Part shown: one piece after another, positions 17,484 through 29,142 of the stretch
How the letters are laid out: each line of letters opens with the position of its first letter
Position numbering within the stretch: position 1 is the first letter of the stretch
NCBI RefSeq assembly: GCF_034008635.1
Contig: NZ_CP125378.1
Coordinates: 2,904,001-2,968,000, forward strand
From: Pseudomonas sp. P8_229
GTDB lineage: Bacteria; Pseudomonadota; Gammaproteobacteria; Pseudomonadales; Pseudomonadaceae
DNA length: 64,000 nt
Reading direction: 5' to 3'
Position numbers and translations under genes: made by a program
Notes under the pieces: generated by a model
What the model was told of the DNA's origin: nothing
The model's input: only the letters and a program-made list of their open reading frames with translations
Database searches by the model: none

Positions 17484-17911
17484 GGCATCCCACGGTGAAA
17501 CCACCATCCCGGCAGTTTCACGCTATGACGGCCAAGCGCTGGATCGAGTCGGGATCACCGCTGCTCGTCCTTCGTCATGGAGCTCGTCTTCGTTCTTGTT
17601 TTAGTGGCTGGTTTCACCCTGTTGCGCAACATCCCCGGCGAACCTTGGGAGATGGCGACGAGGGCCATTCTAAACACATCCGTCGCGAATCCGGGAACCG
17701 CCCGACGAGAATAAATCGGGCTACGCTGACGAGAACTGACCGGTCACGGTTTGCGCTGTTGAAATTGCTGCGCATTTGGCACAGATTGGTAACAAACAAC
17801 TACAACAAAGACTTCGCCTGTCGTCTTGCCGGTCTTTTTCATCCGGCCTGACAGACTTCTCCTCAAAGCCTGTGGGAAAGTGGCGAACGTTAAAGACCAA
17901 GGGGTCGCTGT
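17484..17911. other. Divergent intergenic region of the CPA locus
   Basis: A 428-base gap between the two divergent polysaccharide operons. No coding region was recognised. It must hold promoters for both arms, but no confident -35/-10 pair or palindrome stands out. A stretch poor in G near 17793-17813 (AACAAACAACTACAACAAAG) lies about 100 bases before rmd. Confidence 0.5.
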
Positions 17912-19791
<1,880 letters not shown>

Positions 19792-19794
19792 GTC

Positions 19795-21237
19795 ATGCTG
19801 ATCCCCGTGATTCTGTCCGGCGGTGCCGGCACTCGTTTGTGGCCAGTGTCCCGCGAGGGCCATCCCAAGCCGTTCATGAGCCTGCCCGACGGCCAGTCGC
19901 TGCTCGGCAAGACCTATCAGCGTGCCGCCGCATTGCTGGACGGCTGGGGCGACATCGTCACGGTGACCAACCGCGAGTACTACTTCCAGAGCAAGGATCA
20001 CTATTGCGCGGCCCACGTGTCGCGCCATCGCGGGCACTTCCTGCTGGAGCCGACCGGGCGCAACACCGCCCCGGCGATCGCTGCTGCCGCGCTGTCGCTG
20101 CAGGCGTTGCACGGTGACGAGGCAATCATGGTGGTGATGCCCGCCGACCATTTGATCGTCAATCAGGACGCACTCAAGAGCGCCGTTGAACACGCCGTCA
20201 ATCTGGCGAAGGACGGTTACCTGGTGACCTTCGGCGTGGTGCCGAGCGCCCCGGAAACCGGCTTCGGCTACATCGAAACCGGTGCCCCGCTGGACGCCAG
20301 AGGCGCGGCGAAAGTACAGCGTTTCGTCGAGAAGCCCGATCTGCAAACCGCTACGCATTATCTGGAAAGCGGCAATTTCCTGTGGAATTCAGGCATGTTC
20401 TGCTTCACCACCGCCACGGTGATTGCCGAGTTGCAATTGCACGCGCCTGAACTGCTGGAGCAAACCCGCGCCTGCATGGCCGCCAGCGCCCCGATCGAAA
20501 CTGTCGGTTGCCTGCAACAGGAACTGTCGCCGGCACTGTTCGCTGAAATCACCGATATCTCGATCGATTACGCGTTGATGGAACGCTCGGAAAAAGTCGT
20601 GGTGGTGCCCGCCGGTTTCGACTGGAGCGACATCGGTTCGTGGGGCGCCGTGGCGGCGCTGGTCCCGGCCGATGCCGACAACAATCGCGCCAGCGGCGAA
20701 GCGATCTTCATCGACAGCCACAACAACTTCGTGCAGAGCGAAGGCCGGCTGGTGGCCACAGTGGGTGTGGATAACCTGATCATCGTCGACACCGCCGACG
20801 CGGTGCTGGTGGCCCACGCCGACCGCGCCCAGGATGTGCGGCGCGTCGCCAGACAGCTCAAGGACACATCCCACGAAGCCTATCGCCTGCACCGTACGGT
20901 CAGCCGCCCATGGGGCACCTACACCGTGCTCGAGGAAGGCCCGCGCTTCAAGATCAAGCGCATCGTGGTCAAGCCCGGCGGCAAGCTGTCGCTGCAAATG
21001 CACCATCACCGCAACGAACACTGGGTGGTGGTCGAAGGCATGGCCAAGGTCACCAACAACGGTACCGGTACCCATCTGGTGGCCAAGAACGAATCGACGT
21101 TCATTGCCGCCGGCCACCGGCATCGCCTGGAAAACCCCGGCGTGATCGATCTGGTGATCATTGAGGTGCAAAGCGGTGAATACCTGGGCGAAGACGATAT
21201 CGTGCGGTTTGAAGACCAATACGGCAGGACGGTTTGA
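19795..21237 (+). CDS. wbpW: Bifunctional mannose-1-phosphate guanylyltransferase / mannose-6-phosphate isomerase
   Basis: 480 residues. The N-terminal nucleotidyltransferase carries SGGAGTRLWPVSREGHPKPF, with VVMPADHLI and a FVEKPD segment; the C-terminal cupin phosphomannose isomerase carries KPGGKLSLQMHHHRNEHWVV. The two activities supply GDP-mannose from fructose-6-phosphate together with a phosphomannomutase encoded elsewhere. AlgA and PslB are close paralogues in pseudomonads; the position between gmd and wzm assigns this copy to CPA synthesis. The stop overlaps the start of wzm. Confidence 0.93.
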   Translation: MLIPVILSGGAGTRLWPVSREGHPKPFMSLPDGQSLLGKTYQRAAALLDGWGDIVTVTNREYYFQSKDHYCAAHVSRHRGHFLLEPTGRNTAPAIAAAALSLQALHGDEAIMVVMPADHLIVNQDALKSAVEHAVNLAKDGYLVTFGVVPSAPETGFGYIETGAPLDARGAAKVQRFVEKPDLQTATHYLESGNFLWNSGMFCFTTATVIAELQLHAPELLEQTRACMAASAPIETVGCLQQELSPALFAEITDISIDYALMERSEKVVVVPAGFDWSDIGSWGAVAALVPADADNNRASGEAIFIDSHNNFVQSEGRLVATVGVDNLIIVDTADAVLVAHADRAQDVRRVARQLKDTSHEAYRLHRTVSRPWGTYTVLEEGPRFKIKRIVVKPGGKLSLQMHHHRNEHWVVVEGMAKVTNNGTGTHLVAKNESTFIAAGHRHRLENPGVIDLVIIEVQSGEYLGEDDIVRFEDQYGRTV

Positions 21238-22034
21238 TGCTCCTTTCCCTGTACCGCTCGCTGCGCAGCTACCGCGGATTCATCCTCGGCAGCGTCAAGC
21301 GGGAGTTTCAGGCGCGTTATCGCAATTCGCTGTTCGGCGCGCTGTGGACCGTGCTCAATCCGTTGTCGATGATCGTCGTGTACACGGTGATCTTTTCCCA
21401 GATCATGCGCGCACGCCTGCCGGGTGTGGATGATGGCCTGGCCTACAGCGTTTACCTGTGCGCGGGCCTGCTGACCTGGGGGCTGTTTGCGGAAATCACC
21501 TCGCGCAGCCAGAGCATGTTTCTGGAAAACGCCAACCTGCTGAAGAAAATCAGCTTCCCGCGCATCTGCCTGCCGGTGATTGCGCTGCTCAACGCCGGGA
21601 TCAACTTCGCGATCATCCTGGCGCTGTTCTTCGGTTTTCTGCTGATCAGCGGACGCCTGCCCGGCATGGCCTTGCTGGCACTGATTCCGCTGCTGATCGT
21701 GCAGGTGATCTTCGCCGCCGGGCTGGGGATGATCCTCGGCATCCTCAACGTGTTCTTCCGCGATGTCGGGCAGATGTTCGGCATCTGCCTGCAGTTCTGG
21801 TTCTGGCTGACGCCGATCGTTTACCCGCTGTCGATCCTGCCGCCGGGTATCCAGCACCTGATCAGCCTCAACCCGATGACGCCGCTGATGACCAGCTACC
21901 AGAACGTGTTCCTCTACAACCAGTGGCCGAACTGGCCGTCGCTGATGCCACTGCTGATCATCGGCCTGCTGTTCTGCGCCATGGCCCTGCGTCTGTTCCG
22001 GCAACGCGTCGGCGAAATGGTGGATGAACTCTGA
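21237..22034 (+). CDS. wzm: O-polysaccharide ABC transporter permease (Wzm)
   Basis: 265 residues with six predicted membrane helices, ABC-2 family. The N-terminus SLRSYRGFILGSVKREFQAR and the central RSQSMFLENANLLKKISFPR are typical of polysaccharide exporters of the Wzm/KpsM type. It moves undecaprenyl-linked D-rhamnan across the inner membrane with Wzt. A TTG one codon upstream is also in frame; ATG at 21237 is chosen because it overlaps the wbpW stop (TGATG). It also overlaps wzt by one base. Confidence 0.93.
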   Translation: MLLSLYRSLRSYRGFILGSVKREFQARYRNSLFGALWTVLNPLSMIVVYTVIFSQIMRARLPGVDDGLAYSVYLCAGLLTWGLFAEITSRSQSMFLENANLLKKISFPRICLPVIALLNAGINFAIILALFFGFLLISGRLPGMALLALIPLLIVQVIFAAGLGMILGILNVFFRDVGQMFGICLQFWFWLTPIVYPLSILPPGIQHLISLNPMTPLMTSYQNVFLYNQWPNWPSLMPLLIIGLLFCAMALRLFRQRVGEMVDEL

Positions 22035-23299
22035 TGGGACATATACGCGTCAGCGGCCTGGGCAAGGCCTACAAGCAATACCCCAATCGCTGGAGCCGGT
22101 TGTTCGAGTGGCTGGTGCCGTTTTCGGGCACCCGGCACCACTTGCACTGGGTCCTGCAGGACATCGATTTCGAGATTCAGCCCGGCGAAGCCGTCGGCAT
22201 CGTCGGGGTCAACGGCGCGGGTAAAAGCACGCTGCTGAAGATGATCACCGGCACCACGCAACCGAGTTGCGGGCAGATACAACTGCAAGGTCGCGTTGCC
22301 GCCCTGCTGGAACTGGGCATGGGTTTTCACCCGGACTTCACCGGCCGCCAGAACGCCTTCATGGCCGGTCAGTTGCTGGGCATGCAGGTCGAAGAGATCG
22401 AAGCGCTGATGCCGCAAATCGAGAGCTTTGCCGAAATCGGCGAAGCCATCGACCACCCGGTGCGCACCTATTCCAGCGGCATGCAGATGCGCCTGGCCTT
22501 CAGTGTTGCCACCGCCCGGCGCCCGGACATCCTGATCGTCGATGAAGCGCTGTCAGTGGGCGATGCCTACTTCCAGCACAAAAGCTTCGAGCGCATCCGC
22601 AACTTCCGCAAGGCCGGCACCACCCTGCTGATCGTGTCCCATGACCGTTCGGCGATTCAGTCGATCTGCGACACCGCGATCCTGCTGGAAAACGGCCGCC
22701 TGGCCATGCGCGGCAAACCCGAAGAAGTCATGGACTACTACAACGCCATGCTCGCCCAGCGCGAAGGCCAGATCGTGCGCCAGGAAATGCTCGCCAACGG
22801 CCAGGTGCAAACCATTTCCGGTACCGGTGAGGCGGGGATAGTCAGCGTGCGTTTGCTCGACGCTCAGGGTCGCAGTCTGGAAGTGGCGGAAGTCGGCCAG
22901 CCGGTGGTGCTGGAAGTGCAGGCCGAAGTCCGCGAGGACATCGAGCGCCTGGTGCTGGGCTTTCTGATCAAGGATCGCCTCGGCCAGGCGATCTACGGGA
23001 TCAATACCCATCGTCAGGATCAGGCAATCAACGACCTGAGTGCCGGTGAACAAGTGACCTTCCGCTTCGCCTTCGACATGCGCCTGGGCAAGGGCAGCTA
23101 TTCGGTGGCGCTGAGCCTGTCGCGGCTGGATTCGCACCTGGATCGCAATTTCGAATGGCGCGATTACGGCCTGGTCTTCCATGTCATCAACAATCGCCAG
23201 GAAGACTTCGTCGGCTGCTCGTGGCTGCAAGCCCGGACCGAGATCAGCCGCTCCAGTGAACGCACAGAGCAATTGCCTGACAAGGAGATCTCGCGATGA
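22034..23299 (+). CDS. wzt: O-polysaccharide ABC transporter ATPase with C-terminal carbohydrate-binding domain (Wzt)
   Basis: 421 residues. The ATPase half has Walker A GVNGAGKSTLL near residue 61, signature YSSGMQMRL and Walker B DILIVDEAL followed by SVGDAYFQHK and the switch histidine in LIVSHD. Residues from about 260 form an extra beta-rich domain (VLEVQAEVREDIERLVLGFL) like the Wzt C-terminal domain, which in E. coli O9a recognises the terminal modification of the O-chain. That fits the methyl- and acyltransferases of the divergent operon: the cap could be the export signal. Overlaps wbpX by four bases. Confidence 0.93.
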   Translation: MGHIRVSGLGKAYKQYPNRWSRLFEWLVPFSGTRHHLHWVLQDIDFEIQPGEAVGIVGVNGAGKSTLLKMITGTTQPSCGQIQLQGRVAALLELGMGFHPDFTGRQNAFMAGQLLGMQVEEIEALMPQIESFAEIGEAIDHPVRTYSSGMQMRLAFSVATARRPDILIVDEALSVGDAYFQHKSFERIRNFRKAGTTLLIVSHDRSAIQSICDTAILLENGRLAMRGKPEEVMDYYNAMLAQREGQIVRQEMLANGQVQTISGTGEAGIVSVRLLDAQGRSLEVAEVGQPVVLEVQAEVREDIERLVLGFLIKDRLGQAIYGINTHRQDQAINDLSAGEQVTFRFAFDMRLGKGSYSVALSLSRLDSHLDRNFEWRDYGLVFHVINNRQEDFVGCSWLQARTEISRSSERTEQLPDKEISR

Positions 23300-24672
23300 C
23301 ACGACTGTTGGTGGAGTGCACATACGTCTTCGAACACCCGTCCGCCAACTCGGGGATTCAACGGGTGGTGCGCAACGTCATTCAACAGTTGCCCGACGCC
23401 GACGCCGAGCGCGAATGCATCCCCGTGGTGATGCTCGACGGCGCCCTGTATCAGGTGAAAAGCCTGGCACCGATCAAAACCCCAAAAATCAATCTGACCA
23501 GCCTGCGGGTGAAGCTGGAACAGTGGGCCAACAACTTCTGGTTGCGCCATCGCGCGCTCGAACGCCGCCGCCCGTTCAGCCAGTCGCATTTCGCCCGGCG
23601 GGTGCTGTACGTGCTCTGTCGGCTGACGGCGTTCGCCTGTTTCAGCCTGCCGATGCGCGTGCTCGGGCGCCTGCTCAAGGGCAAACCCGTGCCCGAGCGC
23701 TGCGTGCCGTTGCAACACCGGGCCGGCGATCAACTGGTGCTGCTCGACTCGTCCTGGCACGCCAACTTTTTCCCCTTGGCCGAACAGCTCAAACGCGATG
23801 GCGTGGGCATCGTTTCGGTGATCTACGATCTGATCCCGCTGACCCATCCGCAGTTTTGCGACGCGGGCCTGGTCAAGGTGTTCAACGACTGGTTCGACTG
23901 GATCGCACGCACGGCGGACGGCTATGTCGCGATCTCGACCACCATCCGCGATCAGGTGCGCCAGGAGATGGTGCGCCGGATCGGCACGCAACAGGTCCAG
24001 CAGCGCTGGTTCGACTATTTCCACCTCGGTTCCGAGTTGGACCTGAGCGATGCCGCCTCGGAAATCGATCGCAACCTTCTGCACATGTTCAAGAGCCCGG
24101 AGCCGGTGTTCCTGATGGTCAGCACCATCGAGCCGCGCAAGAACCACGCCTATCTGCTCGATGCCTTCGAACGGGCCTGGGCTGCTGGCTCCAAGGCACG
24201 GTTGTGCATCGCCGGGAAAATCGGCTGGAAGTGCGAAGCACTCATCGAGCGGATCCGCCAGCACCCGCAACTGAACCGCCGCTTGTTCATGTTCAACACG
24301 CTCTCGGACAAAAGCCTCGAGCACGCCTACTCCCACGCCACGGCGCTGGTGTTCCCGTCGCATGTCGAAGGCTTCGGCCTGCCGCTGGTGGAAGCCATGC
24401 AACGCGGGCTGCCGGCGATGGCCAGCGACATCCCGGTGTTCCGCGAAATCGGCGGCGATTACATGGCGTACTTCGCTCTGGACAACCCGCAGAGCCTCAC
24501 TGATCTGGTGATCGGACTGGAACAGTCCGGGGTGTTTCCGGCGACCATGAACCTGGATCAATGGCGCTGGCTGAGCTGGCGCGAAGCCAGCGCGCAATTG
24601 GTCCAGCGCATCGAGCGCAACCTGAACCGCTCACTGCCCGCGCCCGAGAGTCAGCATGCGCATTGCTCTTAA
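23296..24672 (+). CDS. wbpX: Glycosyltransferase (WbpX-like rhamnosyltransferase)
   Basis: 458 residues, GT-B fold. The C-terminal half contains FLMVSTIEPRKNHAYLLDAF, and HVEGFGLPLVEAMQRGLPAM with the E-x7-E catalytic motif of GT4. The N-terminal part (NSGIQRVVRNVIQQLPDAD) matches the acceptor domain of A-band transferases. Recalled cluster order in P. aeruginosa gives WbpX, thought to polymerise D-rhamnose. It overlaps wzt by 4 bases and the next gene by 17. Linkage specificity is not shown by sequence. Confidence 0.88.
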   Translation: MTRLLVECTYVFEHPSANSGIQRVVRNVIQQLPDADAERECIPVVMLDGALYQVKSLAPIKTPKINLTSLRVKLEQWANNFWLRHRALERRRPFSQSHFARRVLYVLCRLTAFACFSLPMRVLGRLLKGKPVPERCVPLQHRAGDQLVLLDSSWHANFFPLAEQLKRDGVGIVSVIYDLIPLTHPQFCDAGLVKVFNDWFDWIARTADGYVAISTTIRDQVRQEMVRRIGTQQVQQRWFDYFHLGSELDLSDAASEIDRNLLHMFKSPEPVFLMVSTIEPRKNHAYLLDAFERAWAAGSKARLCIAGKIGWKCEALIERIRQHPQLNRRLFMFNTLSDKSLEHAYSHATALVFPSHVEGFGLPLVEAMQRGLPAMASDIPVFREIGGDYMAYFALDNPQSLTDLVIGLEQSGVFPATMNLDQWRWLSWREASAQLVQRIERNLNRSLPAPESQHAHCS

Positions 24673-25786
24673 CGCGCGGATTCTTCAGGCGCCACGCACC
24701 GGCATCGGCCATTACGTCGCCGAACTGGTGCGCGCCTTGCGCAGCAGCACCGATGTCGAGGTGGCGCTGTTTCACGGCTGGGGCTGGAGCTCGGCCCTGC
24801 CGGAGGCAGCCATGCCCGGTTACTCACGGCTGACGCCGCTGCTGCGGCAGATCCCCGGCGCCTATCAGGCACGGCGCTGGCTGGAACAGAAACGCTTCGA
24901 TCAGGGCCGCACGCAAGACCTCGACCTGTATCACGAACCGAGCCTGTGGCCGCTGGCCTTCAATGGCCCGACCGTGATCACCCTGCACGACCTGACACAT
25001 CTGCATTTCCCCGACACCCAACCGGCGGCGCGCCTCAAGGAAATCGAACGGCGCCTGGCCGCTGGCGTGCAACAGGCGCAGCGGATTCTGACCGACTCGC
25101 AAGCGATTGCCGACGAGGCCCAGGCCTATTTCGGCCTGCCCGCCGAGCGTTTTGTGGTGGCGCCACTGGGTGTGGCCGAGCGTTTTCACCCACGGGAACC
25201 GCACACCATCGAGACCGTGCTCAAGGCGCACGCCGTGGCCCCGCGCGAGTATTTCCTGTGTGTCGGCACCCTGGAGCCGCGCAAGAACCTGAGCCTGGCC
25301 CTGCGGGCCCATGCCTTGCTGCCAGAGGCCGTGCGCCAGCGCTTTCCACTGCTGATCGTCGGCATGGCCGGCTGGCAACAGACGCAGTTCAGTGACGAAC
25401 TGCGTCAGGCCTTGGCGTCAGGGCACGTGTGCCTGCTCGGCTATCTGCCCGATGAACAGGTGGCGCAGCTGCTGGCCGGCGCCCGCGCACTGGTGTTTCC
25501 GTCGCTGTACGAAGGCTTCGGCCTGCCAGTACTGGAAGCCATGGCCAGCGGCACTCCGGTGATCCTCACCGGCTCTTCAGCCATGCCGGAAGTCGCCGGC
25601 CCGGCGGGCAACTACATTGAACCTGACAATGCACACGGCTTGCGCGATGCGCTCAATCGCCTGATCGACGATCAAGCGCACTGGCAGGCCTGCCGAGAAG
25701 CCGGATTGCACCGGACGCGGCTTTTTTCCTGGGAACGTTGCGCACAGGCCACGGCCGGTGCCTACCGCCAGGCCATGGGAGGCTGA
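24656..25786 (+). CDS. wbpY: Glycosyltransferase, GT4 (WbpY-like)
   Basis: 376 residues. RIALNARILQAPRTGIGHYVAELVRAL at the start is a GT4 acceptor-side sequence; YFLCVGTLEPRKNLSLALRA and YEGFGLPVLEAMASGTPVI hold the donor-binding and E-x7-E motifs. It resembles the other CPA transferases and is placed as WbpY by gene order. The start codon lies inside wbpX (17-base overlap) and the stop is immediately followed by the wbpZ ATG. Confidence 0.88.
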   Translation: MRIALNARILQAPRTGIGHYVAELVRALRSSTDVEVALFHGWGWSSALPEAAMPGYSRLTPLLRQIPGAYQARRWLEQKRFDQGRTQDLDLYHEPSLWPLAFNGPTVITLHDLTHLHFPDTQPAARLKEIERRLAAGVQQAQRILTDSQAIADEAQAYFGLPAERFVVAPLGVAERFHPREPHTIETVLKAHAVAPREYFLCVGTLEPRKNLSLALRAHALLPEAVRQRFPLLIVGMAGWQQTQFSDELRQALASGHVCLLGYLPDEQVAQLLAGARALVFPSLYEGFGLPVLEAMASGTPVILTGSSAMPEVAGPAGNYIEPDNAHGLRDALNRLIDDQAHWQACREAGLHRTRLFSWERCAQATAGAYRQAMGG

Positions 25787-26917
25787 ATGCGAGTTCTTCA
25801 TTTTTTTAAAACCTACCTGCCTGACTCGGTCGGCGGTATCGAGCAGGTGATCTTCCAACTGTGCGAGAGCGGCGCGCATCACGGCATCGACGGCCAGGTC
25901 CTGACCCTCAGCGCCGACCCGACGCCACCCGTGGTGCAACTGGGCCAGCACGAAGTGCACCGCGCCAGACTCGACATTCAGTTCGCCTCCACCGGGTTCT
26001 CCTGGAGTGTGTTCAAACAGTTTCGCGAGCTGGCCGCCGAAGCCGATGTGGTCAACTACCACTTCCCCTGGCCGTTCATGGACCTGGTGCATTTCGCCAG
26101 CGGCATGAATAAACCGAGCGTGGTCACCTACCACTCGGACATCATTCGCCAGAAGCATCTGCTCAAACTCTACCGGCCGCTGATGAACCGCTTCCTCGCC
26201 AGCGCCGACCGAATTGTCGCGGCCTCGCCGAACTACCTGCACACCAGCGACGTGTTGCAGCAGTTCCAGGACAAGACCCGGGTGATTCCATACGGCTTGA
26301 ACAAGGCCGGTTATCCACAGGCCGACAGTGAACGCATGAACCGCTGGCGCCAGCAGCTTGGGGATAAGTTTTTTCTGTTCGTCGGGGTCATGCGTTACTA
26401 CAAGGGCCTGCACATCCTGCTCGACGCCTTGAAGGACGTGGACTACCCGGTGGTGATCGTCGGCGCCGGCCCGCTGGAGCTGGAACTGCACGCCCAGGCC
26501 GCTGCGCTGGGCCTGCGCAATATCCACTTCCTCGGGCGCCTGGGCGATGAAGACAAGGTCGCCCTGCTGCAACTGAGCTACGCCATTGTGTTCCCTTCGC
26601 ACCTGCGTTCCGAAGCATTCGGCATCTCGCTGCTCGAAGGCGCGATGTACGGCAAGCCGATGATCTCCAGCGAAATCGGCACCGGCACCAGTTACATCAA
26701 TATCCACAACGAAACCGGGCTGGTGGTTCCACCGAGCAATCCATTGGCGTTTCGCGAGGCGATGCGCACCCTGTGGGACAACCCGGAGCGTGCGGCGGCC
26801 ATGGGGGTGAAGGCCGAGGTGCGTTACCGGCAGTTGTTCACCGCCGATGAAATGGGCCGCAAGTGGACCGAGTTGTATCAGGAACTGCTGGAAGAGAAAG
26901 ACCTGTCCTACGCCTGA
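25787..26917 (+). CDS. wbpZ: Glycosyltransferase, GT4 (WbpZ-like)
   Basis: 376 residues. FFKTYLPDSVGGIEQVIFQL is the acceptor-side glycine-rich loop; VVIVGAGPLELEL and RSEAFGISLLEGAMYGKPMI contain the donor-side E-x7-E motif. In P. aeruginosa WbpZ is thought to add the first rhamnose to the GlcNAc-lipid. The gene follows wbpY with no spacer (TGAATG) and ends the rightward operon, before a REP pair. Confidence 0.88.
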   Translation: MRVLHFFKTYLPDSVGGIEQVIFQLCESGAHHGIDGQVLTLSADPTPPVVQLGQHEVHRARLDIQFASTGFSWSVFKQFRELAAEADVVNYHFPWPFMDLVHFASGMNKPSVVTYHSDIIRQKHLLKLYRPLMNRFLASADRIVAASPNYLHTSDVLQQFQDKTRVIPYGLNKAGYPQADSERMNRWRQQLGDKFFLFVGVMRYYKGLHILLDALKDVDYPVVIVGAGPLELELHAQAAALGLRNIHFLGRLGDEDKVALLQLSYAIVFPSHLRSEAFGISLLEGAMYGKPMISSEIGTGTSYINIHNETGLVVPPSNPLAFREAMRTLWDNPERAAAMGVKAEVRYRQLFTADEMGRKWTELYQELLEEKDLSYA

Positions 26918-26934
26918 TGATTGACCGGTGAATG

Positions 26935-27029
26935 CCCCTGTTGGAGCGAGCCTGCTCGCGAAAGCGTCCTTTCAGATATCAATGGCGACTGACAGATTGC
27001 ATTCGCGAGCAGGCTCGCTCCAACAGGGG
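26935..27029. repeat. REP pair (inverted) after the CPA operon
   Basis: Two near-perfect inverted copies of CCCCTGTTGGAGCGAGCCTG plus CTCGCGAA, separated by about 40 bases, lie between wbpZ and the convergent oxidoreductase gene. The stem could exceed 25 base pairs and would end or protect both transcripts. Confidence 0.88.
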
Positions 27030-27052
27030 TATTGGGTGAAAGGAAGATCGGG

Positions 27053-29083
27053 TTACAAATCCAGCACCAGCAGTTGTTCGCTCTGCGCCGGCACCGCACA
27101 GCAAATCAGCACCTGCCCCTCTTCCGGCATATCGGCCGGAGCCTGTGGATAATTCACCGCGCCACTGATCAGACGTGTCTTGCAGGTGCCGCACGAACCA
27201 CCCCGGCAACTGAACTCGGGTCGCAGCCCACGGCTTTCCGCCAGCTCCAGCAGACTGCCGCCGTCCGGCTGCCAGCGCGCCTCTTTGGCAGAACGTTCGA
27301 ACATCACCGGTACTGACGTAATGGCGGCCGGTGGCTGCTCGATGACAACCGCATCCGGGTCCGGCTGGCGCTTGAGCGTCGAGGGACCGAAGGTTTCGGC
27401 ATGGATCCGCGCATCGCGAATGTCCAGGTCGCGCAGGCTGTCGTACAGGCCTTGGGTGAAACCGCCGGGGCCACAGACGACAAAATCGATCTGGTCGTAA
27501 TCCTCTATATCCAGCAGATCGCGCAGCAGTGCCCCATCGATGCGCCCGTGCCGGTCGAAGTCTTCGCCCTCAACCAGGTCGGCCTCCGGCTGGCTGAGCA
27601 AGCGCATCACCCGTACCGCATCACCCGCGTTTTCCAGCAGACGATCGAGTTCCTGGCGAAACGGCTGATCGGCGAGGCTGCGCGAACTTTGCAGCAACCA
27701 TGTCGGCCGAATCCGCCGGGTGCGCAGGCCTTGATACACCACCTCGCGCAGCATCGACAGCAACGGCGTGATCCCGACACCCGCCGCCAGCAGCACCAGC
27801 GGCCGTTGTTCCAGCGGCGCAACCGTGAAATGCCCCTGTGGCGCCCGTGCCTCCAGCACATCGCCGACGCGGATCTGCTGATGCAAATGCGTTGAAACCA
27901 GGCCCTCGCGCTTCACGCTGATGCGCAAGAAATCATCCGAGGGCGCACTCGACAGGCTGTACGTGCGGATATGTGTTTCACCGCCCAGATTGAAACGCAG
28001 CGGTAGATGCTGTCCGGCCTGAAACACCGGCATGCCCGCGCCATCGTCCGGTTGCAGATAGATCGAGCGAATATGCTGGCTCTCCCGCTCGATGCGGGTC
28101 ACCCGCAATGGCCGCCAGCTGTCGCCCAGAGCCCTGGCCTGCAGACGTGCATCGGTCTGGGCCCAGGTGCCGGTCAGCAGGCTGGTCGGCGACATGCCGT
28201 CGAAGCGCCAGCGCAAGGCCAGTGCCGCCGGACGCCGCACCAGTTTTTCCACCTCGAACGTCCACAAGCGCTCGGCACCTTGAAACGCTTCGATCTGCGG
28301 CCCGTCAAGGATGATGTCGGTACGCCCGCTCAGTTGCAGCACATCGCCTGTGGAAAAGTCGATGAACAGCAGACCCGCACGCGGGTTAAGCAGCAGGTTG
28401 CCGAGGGTATTGAAGTGCAGGTTGCCGGCAAAGTCGGGGATGGTCAGGCGATTGCCCTCGACCCGGACGAAACCGGCCTGCCCGCCACGATGGGAAACGT
28501 CCACCGCGCGTTGCCCGTCGACGTCGACGTAGCTGGCGACAAAGAAGGTGTCAGCGCTTTCGATCATGGCCCTGGCCGCGTCATCGAGACTGTCGCGATG
28601 CTGCGCTGGCCGTGTCTGCGGATCGGTCAGCGGCACGCGCTGGAACTGGCGCAGTTGAATGTACTGCGGACAGTTGCCGAACGACTGATCCACCATCACC
28701 GTAAAACCGCCGGCGTCGAGACCGCCCACATGGCCGTTGAGGCGGTTGCGCCGCCGGGTGTGCAGCTCGATGCCCAGTAAACCGATGGCCGCGCCGTCGT
28801 GTAACTGCGCCGGATCATCGCCCGCAGGCAGACTGGACAATTGCAGGCGCTGCGGATCGGGCGAACCGGCGAACCCCGGTGCCCCTTCGAGCACGCTGGC
28901 CCATGGACGCCCCTCGGCATCGACCGCGCCGTACAGCATGAACGGCAATTGCGCATAAAACGCGCGGTGCTGATCCGGCATCCAGTCGCGAATCACCTTG
29001 CGACCAAAAGCTTCCATACGCTCGGCAACGCCGACATGGGCTTGCAATTGCTGCTCGCCAGCGTGCCACGGTGAACGTTCCAT
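27053..29083 (-). CDS. Three-module oxidoreductase: PNPOx-like FMN domain, FNR-type reductase, plant-type ferredoxin
   Basis: 676 residues in three parts. Residues 1-310 resemble pyridoxamine-phosphate-oxidase split-barrel flavin proteins (with MLYGAVDAEGRPWASVLEG). Residues about 325-560 form a ferredoxin-NADP reductase module: HLPLRFNLGGETHIRTYSLS for FAD, LVLLAAGVGITPLLSMLREV for NAD(P). The last 90 residues are a 2Fe-2S ferredoxin with FSCRGGSCGTCKTRL and a fourth Cys in LICCAV. The start follows GGGGAGAG; the in-frame ATG 15 codons upstream is less likely. It probably moves electrons from NAD(P)H to a substrate bound by the N-terminal barrel. Substrate unknown. The GST and LysR genes lie immediately upstream on the same strand. 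Confidence 0.87.
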   Translation of the reverse strand: MERSPWHAGEQQLQAHVGVAERMEAFGRKVIRDWMPDQHRAFYAQLPFMLYGAVDAEGRPWASVLEGAPGFAGSPDPQRLQLSSLPAGDDPAQLHDGAAIGLLGIELHTRRRNRLNGHVGGLDAGGFTVMVDQSFGNCPQYIQLRQFQRVPLTDPQTRPAQHRDSLDDAARAMIESADTFFVASYVDVDGQRAVDVSHRGGQAGFVRVEGNRLTIPDFAGNLHFNTLGNLLLNPRAGLLFIDFSTGDVLQLSGRTDIILDGPQIEAFQGAERLWTFEVEKLVRRPAALALRWRFDGMSPTSLLTGTWAQTDARLQARALGDSWRPLRVTRIERESQHIRSIYLQPDDGAGMPVFQAGQHLPLRFNLGGETHIRTYSLSSAPSDDFLRISVKREGLVSTHLHQQIRVGDVLEARAPQGHFTVAPLEQRPLVLLAAGVGITPLLSMLREVVYQGLRTRRIRPTWLLQSSRSLADQPFRQELDRLLENAGDAVRVMRLLSQPEADLVEGEDFDRHGRIDGALLRDLLDIEDYDQIDFVVCGPGGFTQGLYDSLRDLDIRDARIHAETFGPSTLKRQPDPDAVVIEQPPAAITSVPVMFERSAKEARWQPDGGSLLELAESRGLRPEFSCRGGSCGTCKTRLISGAVNYPQAPADMPEEGQVLICCAVPAQSEQLLVLDL

Positions 29084-29142
29084 CACGCCTCTCCCCGCGC
29101 CGCTGGCGCAATAGGGTGGTCCGGTCAAACCAGGCCGAGCCT

